Both the position numbers and the translations under genes were made by a program. A DNA stretch of 64,000 nt from Aspidiotus rigidus (lineage: Eukaryota > Arthropoda > Insecta > Hemiptera > Diaspididae), in assembly GCA_035079385.1 (NCBI GenBank), contig JAVHKY010000056.1, positions 5,959,501-6,023,500 on the forward strand. The letters are read 5' to 3'. Below are positions 24,876-33,649 of the stretch, one piece after another. The notes under the pieces are model-generated. The model was not told the DNA's origin, searched no databases, and saw only the letters and a list, made by a program, of their open reading frames with translations. Position 1 is the stretch's first letter. Each line of letters starts with the position of its first letter.

Positions 24876-26137
24876 ATGAAATGGACTTTCGCGTTGTGCT
24901 ATCTATTCCTCAAAGCGCTGGTAAACAAAGAATCGACTTCCATGATGATCGGTAGACCTAAACTTACAGCAGTTAGTGGTAGCTTTTATTCAAAACGACT
25001 GTATGAAAAATTGAGAAACGAAGGTACCTATCTAACCAGTTTTTGACTTTTTTCATCTTTCTTGTTCCACGAATAATTCAAACACTTTCTCTAAATTCCT
25101 TATTTCAGAAATACCATCCGAAACTGATGCAGTATCAACTGATTTTCGATTACGAAGGTTAATTTGCGAGGAAATCATAACTAGTGTATTTTTCGATGTC
25201 TTAAAATTTACAATATTCAATACATATGATCTCGGGCAATACACAAACCCATATAGACAGCAAGTGTTCAGTATGTCCGGCTCATATCGTTTCCAGGAGT
25301 ATGTTTTTGGATGTCCTGTGGAAGATTCTGCTAACGAAGCCGTAATTGCTTTTTTCATAACCAAAGAATACAACGTCAGTCCGTTTCACAATTCGTACAA
25401 ACCTGGTCGATTTGTATTCAAAGATTTCACTCCAGGATACGTGCATCCGTACAATTACATGTTGCTCGCTGAAGAACCTGCTCAAACGTTCACAAAACGA
25501 GGTTTCAATATCGAACTTTTATATCTTCAAATACGAGAATATGTTGAACCAGGTACGTCTTGATACTGGAACTGAACAGTAGTTGCGAGTTTATGGGCTC
25601 TTTCCGAACGCTTCACAAAGTATACCTCCTTCTGAACGATTAATACAACCAACCAAAAATGACGATCCTCTAATTATCAACAATTTTTTGCCAATGATTT
25701 TTTCGTTATTTGCAGTTAAAGAGAACAGCGTCGACCCTCTATGTAAGCTGGTTTCCTCAAACGAAAATGATTTAACCAATCAACATAATCGCTTTTGTAC
25801 GGCGATAGCTAGATCATCTCATTTCGAAAATTCGATCAAATATCCTTGGCCAACACCTTATTCTTGTCACCGGAAAAAAATTTCATTCAGAACAAAAGAA
25901 GGTCGATCGAAGGCTGCCGGGAAGTCTTATTACGAAAGAATATCACTTTGCCATGCTAAACTTCTTGAGTCTCAACAAGAAAATAATATTCGTTTATATT
26001 TTTCAAGAGCTTACCTCTCTAATCTGATCTTTGTCTATCGTCGAGATCCGGAGAATTCAAAAATATACTTGGAAAATATGAGCACTAACATAGCTATAGT
26101 GGATGAACTCAATTCGTTTGATTTTATTGAAGATTAG
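24876..26137 (+). CDS. Secreted protein of an unrecognised paralogous family, member 1
   Basis: I do not recognise this family. The three-exon model is 24876-25023, 25109-25552, 25716-26137, giving 337 residues; both introns are phase 1 with GT-AG ends and acceptors TTATTTCAG and TTATTTGCAG. The start is the ATG opening a signal peptide (MKWTFALCYLFLKALV). The mature protein has no transmembrane segment and no catalytic motif I know. Recurrent features shared with member 2 at 32337-33646 are CEE or CED near residue 70, FFITKEYNV, a GRFVF block, LAEEPAQTF then IELLYLQ, DPLCK, FC.AI, SF.T..G and SNLIFVY, with four cysteines of exon 3 conserved. Roles such as a salivary or gut secreted protein are conceivable but only inferred from the signal peptide. 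A PLE insertion begins about 115 bases after the stop, with no AATAAA before it. Confidence 0.8.
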
Positions 26138-26578
26138 AATTGTAAATCACGATAAACAATTTTTAGTAAAATTTTTACCACGACCGAGTTCAATTTGGGT
26201 TGCTTGATAGACGGCTGTCAGTAACAAGAAATTGTTTTTGATCGTACGAATATTTCTAAGTCGTCAATTAATTCCTCGCGAGTACGAGCCATTGTTAATA
26301 CCTATTTAATTGAATAGGTTACAGACACGTAACAAAAATTTCCCCGAGTCGGACAATAAGATAAAATGAAATAAATCAATTAAAACAGCAAACCCACGAA
26401 TGGGAAAAACGAAAACGCGACAAAAGAACAAAAATAAATTAAGAAATCGAACAAAAATAAAATAAAAATTGAAAGAAAGTTGGTAAAAAAAGTTAGTAGA
26501 AAACGTCGAAACAGGGGAATAAATTAAAATAAAATAAAAGTCGAAAAAATTTTTGTCAGACACGGAGATGAATAATAC

Positions 26579-26613
26579 GACCGGTTTCGATCGGATGTAC
26601 CGATCATCATCAG
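26579..26613 (-). ncRNA. Hammerhead ribozyme-like motif, left arm of PLE-A
   Basis: Reverse-complement copy of the motif at 28319-28353, in the same place relative to the end of the PLE-A reading frame: CTGATGA, an extra T, stem II GATCGG/CCGATC, GAAA, palindromic ACCGGT, then C. Confidence 0.55.
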
Positions 26614-26701
26614 GTGTAAATTTAAACTGAAGACGGCGAGAGGCGTTGGCGAGAGGTGAATCGAAGATAAAGAAGAAGCTGAGCCCGTAACGGCATGAAA
26701 G

Positions 26702-28065
26702 TTACGGTGAGTAATTGTGGAAGAAACGTATGAACGGGTTGAGGAAGGTAGCATGTAGATCGTTAAGTAGTTTGTCACCGTCGGAGACCGCTGAAGCGAT
26801 GGTCTCTGTCTCCTCCAGTCGGTTCATGATGCGACCTTTATTACTTACGTGCAAAAGTTTAGCCGTAGATTTTGAGGCGTCGTGATTTTCCGTTACACAG
26901 TGAAGAGCAAATGCAGATTTACTGGGGTTTTCTTTCCGTAGAGCTGAGAGGTGTTCATTTAAACGAGTCTGAAGTTTTCGGCCGGTTTGCCCTATGTAAA
27001 AGCTACTACACTCGCCGCATGAAAGTTTGTAAAACCCAGATTTTTCTAGAGTACAGGTCGGATCCTTTAAAGAGATCAATTTGTTTAGAGTGGTCACAGG
27101 ATAGAACCCAACTCTATAGCCAAACCGACGAAGGTCGTTACTTAAAGCTAACGAAGGACGGCCAAGATATGGGAGACGAATCCAACGGGTTTTCTCACTT
27201 TTTTGGGAAGAAGGATCGACGATAGAGGCGCGAGTCTGAGCCAGAAGGTTCCGTAGTTTTTTTCGTCTGATCAGAAGGTTGGTGTCAATATTGAAGCCAT
27301 TTAACCGCGCGATTTTTTGGATTGTATGAGCCTCTGTTCTGAATGCAGCGGTGGATAGACGGAGAGATAGAAGACGATGGATAGCAGAATTTATGGCGGA
27401 CATCTTTTGAGCGGGAGGGTGGAATGAAGAGCGATGTATTGAGATTTCCGAGAAGGTCTCCTTCCTGTGAATCCCAAACACAGGGACTAACACGTTGTCT
27501 GCTTCAGAAAAGGAGATGGAGAGATCGAGGTAATTTATAGAATCGCCACCAATTTTCATTGTGAATTTTATTTTTGGGTCCAAATTGTTCAAAGTGAGGA
27601 GGAAGTCCTGAAGGGAGGTCTCGGAACCGTTCCATACAACAAGAATGTCGTCCACATATCGCGACCAGAACCGGACGTTGCTCCATGAGGTAGATGAGTC
27701 TACGATGGATTTTTCAAGATGGTCAATGAATATGTCTGCGACAAGCATCGGTATCCGGAAATTTGTAGGTACGCTGTCTAAATACACATAGGTTGTGTTT
27801 GAGGCAGATCGAGATAAGCGACCGAAATTCATCAATAATCGGAGGAGAGATGCCTCTTTGCTCCAAAAATTGGATCATGATGGGGATCACTTTTACAACA
27901 CGAATGTTAGTACGAATGTTAGTAAACGTGCTGGCGATATCGAAGGAGGCCAGCTTAGGTCCTGTCGAAAATTTCATAGAAGCCAGTTTATTAGAAAGAT
28001 CGACAGAATTCTTTATCGTGAACGAAGGAGTGAAGTCCGAGGCCGCAGTGAACCAAGAGGTTAGA
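26702..28065 (-). pseudogene. PLE-A reverse transcriptase with GIY-YIG endonuclease (broken)
   Basis: Penelope-type polymerases copy element RNA into the target. Upstream part (about 28065-27790): DFTPSFTIKNS then KLASFDIASTFTNI, the reverse transcriptase palm motif with its aspartate. Downstream part (27835-26702, 377 residues): ADIFIDHLEK, the catalytic RYVDDILVVW (YVDD at about 60-63), then a linker, a CGECSSFYIGQTGRKL GIY-YIG core near residue 275, NEHLSAL, and a C-terminus ending FFHNYSP. The two parts are in different frames, joined near 27790-27835. A small deletion has removed part of the conserved segment before ADIF (only FRIPMLV remains), so the polymerase is dead. The N-terminus is missing. 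Confidence 0.8.
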
Positions 28066-28318
28066 AATTTCGAACTTTTGCATGTAAGTAATAAAGGTCG
28101 CATCATGAACCGACTGGAGGAGACAGAGACCATCGCTTCAGCGGTCTCCGACGGTGACAAACTACTTAACGATCTACATGCTACCTTCCTCAACCCGTTC
28201 ATACGTTTCTTCCACAATTACTCACCGTAACTTTCATGCCGTTACGGGCTCAGCTTCTTCTTTATCTTCGATTCACCTCTCGCCAACGCCTCTCGCCGTC
28301 TTCAGTTTAAATTTACAC

Positions 28319-28353
28319 CTGATGATGATCGGTACATCCGATCGAAACCGGTC
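28319..28353 (+). ncRNA. Hammerhead ribozyme-like motif, right arm of PLE-A
   Basis: CTGATGA at 28319-28325, one extra T, stem II GATCGG (28327-28332) with CCGATC (28338-28343) and loop TACAT, GAAA at 28344-28347, self-complementary ACCGGT at 28347-28352, C at 28353. The first two bases after it (GT) can pair with the two before the core (AC), giving a short stem I. Hammerheads of this minimal kind are documented in Penelope-like elements. Confidence 0.6.
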
Positions 28354-29128
28354 GTATTATTCATCTCCGTGTCTGACAAAAATTTTTTCGACTTTTATTT
28401 TATTTTAATTTATTCCCCTGTTTCGACGTTTTCTACTAACTTTTTTTACTAACTTTCTTTCAATTTTTATTTTATTTTTGTTCGATTTCTTAATTTATTT
28501 TTGTTCTTTTGTCGCGTTTTCGTTTTTCCCATTCGTGGGTTTGCTGTTTTAATTGATTTATTTTATTTTATCTTATCGTCCGACTCGGGGAAATTTTTGT
28601 TACGTGTCTGTAACCTATTCAATTAAATATCATTTCTAAGTCGTACTTATGTCATTATAGCTCGCTCGTCCTATTTATCAAAGCCGCTAGATCAAATTTC
28701 AATTTAAACTCTCGGTCATTTTTAAGTCCGCCACTATTCATTCTATTTTTCCATTTTTTCTTCTTCTCTGAGGTGGACTCGGGGGGAGGGGGAGAGAGAG
28801 GAAAGAAATTCAAAGGGGCATTGTTTATAAAAGACGAAGAAAGGTCAGGTTACAAGACAATTTGAATTAGAGAAATATACTCGCAAAGAGTAACGAAACC
28901 AAATACTAGAACCGCAATAAAACAAACAAACCGAGCGCTTTCGGCTAAACAGCCATTCTCACGGTATAGAAAGCGACTGAACCCAACACCAACAAGAACG
29001 AGTAACAACGAACGAGGAGGTCATGACTGAACCAGCGAGTCATCGAAATGTGAATCATTCTCATAGACTAATTCAATCAATCCCTCCTCAGGAATGTACC
29101 TGTTCAACACGGTAATGTCTTTGATATT

Positions 29129-29803
29129 TTGAGTGAGGTAGCGTTTAATAAGGAACTCGTGACGATAAAGCACTTGGCTAGAGTGAATCAGGTCAAAGTG
29201 GACATTGACCTCATGGTCCGTAGGAGACTTACAAGAAAAAGTCTCGATTCTACTACCTCCCTCCCCCGCCAGTTGCATCTTGATAGGCGTAAACTGTGGA
29301 TTAGGATGCCGTTTTTGAGGAAGTTTTTTTCGGAGGTGAGCCGTGTCCTCCGTCCCTTTGGTTTCCGACCGGCGTTTTATAGTACCAATACGGTGAAGAG
29401 CCTTTTGGTCAAGTTGAAGGATCCGATACCGATGGCCGAGAGGGAGGGTGTTTATAGGGTGGCCTGTGGTGATTGCCCGAGTGTGTATATAGGGATGACT
29501 AGCCGTCAATTCAAAATTAGAGTTGATGAACACAGGAAAGCATGGGAAAAAAGAAAAGTAGGGGAGTCGGCGTTTGCTGACCACTTAATTGAATGTGGTC
29601 ATAGCCTCAAAGAGGGATCTAAAGTTCTCCTCCACAGGGAAAAATCTTATTTTAGGCGCTTAGCTTTAGAGGGAATTGAAATTCATCGTCACCGAAATAT
29701 TAAAGACATTACCGTGTTGAACAGGTACATTCCTGAGGAGGGATTGATTGAATTAGTTTATGAGAATGATTCAAATTTCGATGACTCGCTGGTTCAGTCA
29801 TGA
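29129..29803 (+). pseudogene. PLE-B GIY-YIG endonuclease domain, 5'-truncated
   Basis: A 224-codon frame. From about residue 15 it reads as the linker and endonuclease of a Penelope-like polyprotein: LARVNQVKVDIDLMVRRRL, LWIRMPFLRKFF, a YRVACGDCPSVYIGMTSRQF GIY-YIG core near residue 115, VDEHRKAW, and FADHLIECGHSL with the conserved His/Cys. There is no reverse transcriptase. The first codons come from the junction with the inverted arm, so the start codon is accidental. The tail encodes YIPEEGLIELVYEND, which the inverted arm repeats on the minus strand. Confidence 0.75.
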
Positions 29804-29858
29804 CCTCCTCGTTCGTTGTTACTCGTTCTTGTTGGTGTTGGGTTCAGTCGCTTTCTAT

Positions 29859-29894
29859 ACCGTGAGAATGGCTGTTTAGCCGAAAGCGCTCGGT
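29859..29894 (+). ncRNA. Variant hammerhead-like motif in PLE-B right arm
   Basis: Stem I ACC (29859-29861) pairs with GGT (29892-29894). The core is GTGAGAA (29862-29868) plus one extra T; stem II is GGCT with AGCC around GTTT; then GAAA (29882-29885), a self-complementary AGCGCT, and C at 29891. The layout matches the canonical copies in PLE-A, but core positions 3 and 8 are G and A, which cannot pair, so activity is doubtful. An inverted copy lies in the left arm near 28930-28965. Confidence 0.35.
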
Positions 29895-29954
29895 TTGTTT
29901 GTTTTATTGCGGTTCTAGTATTTGGTTTCGTACTCTTTGCGAGTATATTTCTCT

Positions 29955-30091
29955 ATGATGGATGACCGTAAAATTAAAAAACGCATTGATTCTACAATTT
30001 GAATTCATTTCTCACAATTCCTTCTGGATCGGCTGCAGTCCTCCCTAGAAAAAAATATGAACATTTTTACTTGAAAAAAAAAAAAATAATA

Positions 30092-30127
<36 letters not shown>

Positions 30128-30364
30128 CACTTTGCACCGCATGTAGGAAGCATTAGGAGCTTGTGATACTATAGAATCGCATTACAGACTTTGATTAAAG
30201 GCATTGGCGGCGATTATAGTGGTGCTCGCGTGCTCAAGCACCACACAAAACTTACCTATAAATTGATTGAGTTTCAACTCAACAACTCTAATTACTAAAC
30301 AAACAGACACACTGATACTAATAACTATTAACTGGCTCATGACTTTCAAGTTTCAAACATCTCA
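29955..30364. other. Microsatellite and possible hAT end
   Basis: Contains an A-rich run and (AAT)n repeat at 30074-30128, then GGCGGCGATTATAG followed by a hairpin, GTGGTGCT...AGCACCAC (30219-30244). A GGCGGC plus GGTGCT pattern resembles the terminal region of some hAT transposons; it may be the 5' end of the element whose transposase remnant lies at 31180. Confidence 0.3.
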
Positions 30365-30548
30365 AGATAAAGAGAAGAAAATTTTCTACAAATGTGACCT
30401 GTCACGAAGAAATCGATCTTATAAGATTTATGCAGTAGAGCTGTATTTCTGCTGTACTGAATTACTCATACTGCAGAAATGTAGCTGCGGTATGAATCTC
30501 ATAAGGTCAATTTCTTTGTGACAGGTCACAAATCATCTTCTCTTATGA
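30365..30548. mobile_element. Palindromic MITE-like element, about 184 bp
   Basis: An imperfect palindrome: AAGAGAAGA...TGTGACCTGTCACGAAGAAAT on the left mirrors ATTTCTTTGTGACAGGTCACA...TCTTCTCTT on the right, with an inner pair around ATTTATGCAGTA and TACTGCAGAAAT-like sequence. It lies just upstream of a hAT-type transposase relic. No coding capacity. Confidence 0.55.
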
Positions 30549-31179
30549 AAATTGATTTGAATTGGTGTAAGAAAACCTTCCGCCTGTCACCCGCCTCACC
30601 CATCAATTTTAGTTTGCAACACTAACGTAACGCTGTCCACGCTGTCCGGCCCAAATATTCAAGTTGAAGTCTGGAACTGTGGATTATTTTGTCATCTCTA
30701 GTTTTATTAAATTCTATGTTTGTTTTTGTTATTGTACACTGATATGAGTATCATAAATAGAAAACAGGCAGGTGTTTCAAAAGTAGTTGAACAGCAGAAC
30801 AGGTTTTGTTTTGTCAATACAAGCTAGCAAGCTGATTCAAGTTGTTACCTAATACCTAGGCTATATGGAAGTATTTAGCAAAGACAACCAAAACCACTGC
30901 GGATGTGGCTAAAATTGCAAGCGGAAGCGCGGATAATAAGTCTGCACAGATGCACCGAATTTGAATTGTGATGACAATCACTATGATGACAAGAATGATG
31001 ATCAGAAGATACTATTATCGGCATCAAAAACAAAAGGGAAAGGTGAGTGCAAAACACACTTGTCACACATGTCGGTGTCGCCTAAAAAACATATTTTAAT
31101 AGAGATGAAAATTCACATTAGCGTTAGTAATTAGTATCATTTCATCATCTGAGGTATGTTTCCTAATTCCTATTCATTT

Positions 31180-32013
31180 CATAGGTAGGACATTTCAAGA
31201 TAGATGGAAATGCCAATTTCCCTGGCTTCGAAGCAAGCGTGATTTAGCAGGTGAAGTTGTTGCTGTTTGTATGAATTGCTCAGAAGCAGTAGAATGCAAG
31301 CTACCATTACCAACAGATAGTAAGAGTGTGAAATCAAAAGATGCTTTTGTAATTATTGGGTTAATGCTTGGAATCATGCATTACAATCATTCAAGTCTCA
31401 TGAAAACACAAAATGTCATCGGGAAGCAGGAGTGGGACTGAGTAACCTTCATAAGCCAACAGTGGTAGCTCAATTATTGCGTGAAAAACAAGAGCAAATG
31501 AAGAACGCTCGAATAGCGTTAGAAAAAATTTTTGAAACAGTTAATTTTATTGGTCAAGAAGGCTTGCCTTTTAGGGCACATAATGATGATGATTCCAAGT
31601 TTAGACGTCTTTTAAAACTACGTGCTACTGATGTCCCGGCCCTGAATTCTTGGTTAAATCGTTGTGAATCAAAATGGACTCATCACTCGATAATTGAAGA
31701 AATGCTCCAACTTCTGGCCAACACAGTCTTGAAGGATATTTGTGCTGAAATTATTGCTGCTAAGTACTTCTCAGTTATGATCGATGAAACAGCCGACATT
31801 TCCAGACTCGAGCAAATGTCAATTTCAATTCGATATGTAGAAGATAACTTTAATGTGAAAGAAGAATTTATTGAATTCTCTGAAACTAGCAGCACAACTG
31901 CACTCACTTTGTATGCCATTGTCAAAGATGTATTTACTCGGCTTCAACTTGATTTGAATCTATTGCGGGGTCAGTGTTACGATGGCGCAGCAAATGTAAA
32001 AGGTAGGTTGTAG
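31180..32013 (+). pseudogene. hAT-like transposase (ZMYM/TTF-finger type), broken
   Basis: The plus strand encodes a TTF-type zinc-finger segment (FQDRWKCQFPWL, then VCMNCSEA, from about 31187) followed after a frameshift near 31355 by the continuation NAWNHALQSFKSHENT and GLSNLHKPTVV. A 193-codon frame (31432-32013) then contains the start of the hAT catalytic region, FSVMIDETADISRLEQMS, with the first aspartate, and ends at CYDGAANVKG, the second conserved region. The C-terminal half, including the hAT dimerisation domain, is absent. Such proteins are often annotated as zinc finger MYM-type in insects. Non-functional. Confidence 0.7.
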
Positions 32014-32336
32014 GTATCTCTATGAGCGAGAGAGTTCTAATTTGAATTGAATAAATTTATTATATAATTTTTGTATAAAGGTGCGGCAAGAATAAACTGG
32101 ATGCTTTAATAAGACTTGAAAATTCTTTAGATTTCTCCAGTTGAGATTTGATATAAAATAAAGAATTAAAAACACGAAATTATTACAAATAATTGGCACA
32201 CTTTAAAAATTTTTTTGAAATAATTTGGAAAGTTTAGTATACAGCACAGACGAAGTTTGAGTAAGCTACAATTCACATTGGCTAGATTCACTTTGATACT
32301 CCAAGTGAAAATTCAATATTGATCAGTGCATGCTCT

Positions 32337-33646
32337 TCAAACCTCAGATGGGCTGGGTTCGATTGGCTGTAAAGTGACTGGTAATTCATCGTCATCAGAC
32401 TCTCGATAAGTGATGGATGAAGGGTCGACAGAAAGACGAATATTTGTGAACAAATTTTCCGGGAATAAATGTCCAAAATCACCTTCTCGAATGTAAACAA
32501 ATATTTGATTCGATTCATAAGCATGAGAAAACGCATAATTTATTTCGCTCTCGTCGTTTGTAAACGGTCGTGACTTACAATTCACCATCGATTCTCTTAA
32601 TTTTCTTTTACCAGCTTCCACTTTGCCAAATTCCGTTTGGAAAGATACAGGTTCGAATTGACATCGTGGAATAACTTCATTGGTATGAGAGAGAACAAGT
32701 TTTCCCTCAAAATACTTCGAATTAAAAATTGCTACACAAAATGCGGACAAATCTTCTTTCGCAAACTTACATAAAGGATCGTCTTTACGATTCTGTGCTG
32801 TAAAAATAAATCATTATTCACTGATGAAATAATAATTTATATTAATGCATGATTAATAATTTGTTGTCTCGATCCTTTCCAAGCAATAATCTATGAAAAG
32901 CATGACCGTCACCCTCTATACGCACCGCTATAAAATATTATGAACTCACAGCTGCTGTATTTGCTCCTCCTTTGAAGGTAAAGATGCTCCACATTGCCAT
33001 CGGAGCTGATGAAAACTTTTGCAGGTAATTCTGCAAGTCCCCAAAGATACGCCCTCGTCCCAAATTTCGTGAAGATAAAATGACCAGCGAGGTAATCGTT
33101 AGATTGATGACATGTGTGCGATTGTAAGTTGTACTCTCTGGAAATGTAAAATTCTACGGTCGTACAGCAATCACGCCGAGCTAAACACACGAATACGTTT
33201 TCAGTGGGACTTCTGCCTTCAATGCTAAGAACTGTCGAGATTCGTACCGTTTCATACGGGTAATTAAAAGATGAAAAGAAGCGACAGAAACAGTTGGCGG
33301 ATTGTTCGTATGGATAGATTCCTAGTTTGCGGATTAAGTAAGCACTTGTCACATCCTCGCAAATACGTTCTCTGGTATCAATACTGATATCCAATTCATC
33401 TTCAGACTGAGTTCCTGAAAAATAGAAAAATATTTCAAAATACTGCAGCACCATAGTAATTTTTTTCCCGTAAAATTAATTCATACATTTTTGCTAACCG
33501 ATTCTCTTGTTTTGGAGAACATCGGAATAGAGATGGACTGCTCTATCGAAACCAGACAGCACGATGAAATGTTTTTCTTCTTCATTTGCTCGGAAAACGC
33601 ATATTTTGATGGTTGTGACGAATAAAATTCGAAACAAGTATCTCAT
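32337..33646 (-). CDS. Secreted protein of an unrecognised paralogous family, member 2
   Basis: I do not recognise this family. The three-exon model on the minus strand is 33646-33499, 33414-32950, 32797-32337, giving 357 residues. Both introns are phase 1 with GT-AG ends, as in member 1 at 24876, and the first exon is exactly as long (148 nt). The N-terminus is a signal peptide (MRYLFRILFVTTIKICVF, cleavage likely after FRA). Shared blocks with member 1: RICEDV, EFYISREYNL, GHFIF, LAELPAKVF then VEHLYLQ, DPLCKF, FCVAI, VSFQT, and SNQIFVY...ENLFTNI. The tail adds an acidic, Pro-rich extension (ESDDDELPVTLQPIEPSPSE) missing in member 1. Divergence between the two is large although exon structure is kept, suggesting fast protein evolution. 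A TTTATT (AATAAA on this strand) lies at 32056-32061. Confidence 0.8.
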
Positions 33647-33649
33647 TTT

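Larger units (their letters stand above)
26252..28644 (-). mobile_element. Penelope-like retroelement PLE-A with inverted 3' copy
   Basis: The element body (about 26304-28065, minus strand) encodes a reverse transcriptase and a C-terminal GIY-YIG endonuclease. Its own 3' end (26304-26862) is repeated in inverted orientation at its 5' side (about 28073-28628), so the unit is a head-truncated element joined to a reversed tail. A 13-base direct repeat (ATTTCTAAGTCGT) at 26252-26264 and 28632-28644 flanks the whole and is a good candidate target-site duplication, although 39 bases lie between its left copy and the left arm. Arms are nearly identical, so the insertion is fairly recent. Confidence 0.8.
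28869..29954 (+). mobile_element. Penelope-like element PLE-B, folded back
   Basis: The arms 28869-29130 and 29693-29954 (262 bases each) are near-exact reverse complements. The right arm contains the end of the PLE reading frame and its tail; the left arm is an inverted copy of it fused to the 5'-truncated body. This is the same architecture as PLE-A, but the two elements belong to different families. No clear target-site duplication was found. Confidence 0.75.

Noticed and set aside
27793..28230. 145-codon plus-strand frame ending like a PLE C-terminus
   Set aside because: The C-terminal part comes from the inverted tail of PLE-A; the front is antisense to the reverse transcriptase, so it is a junction artefact.
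29021..29584. 187-codon minus-strand frame across PLE-B
   Set aside because: It is the antisense of the PLE-B frame plus the inverted arm; only the short tail peptide is real PLE sequence.
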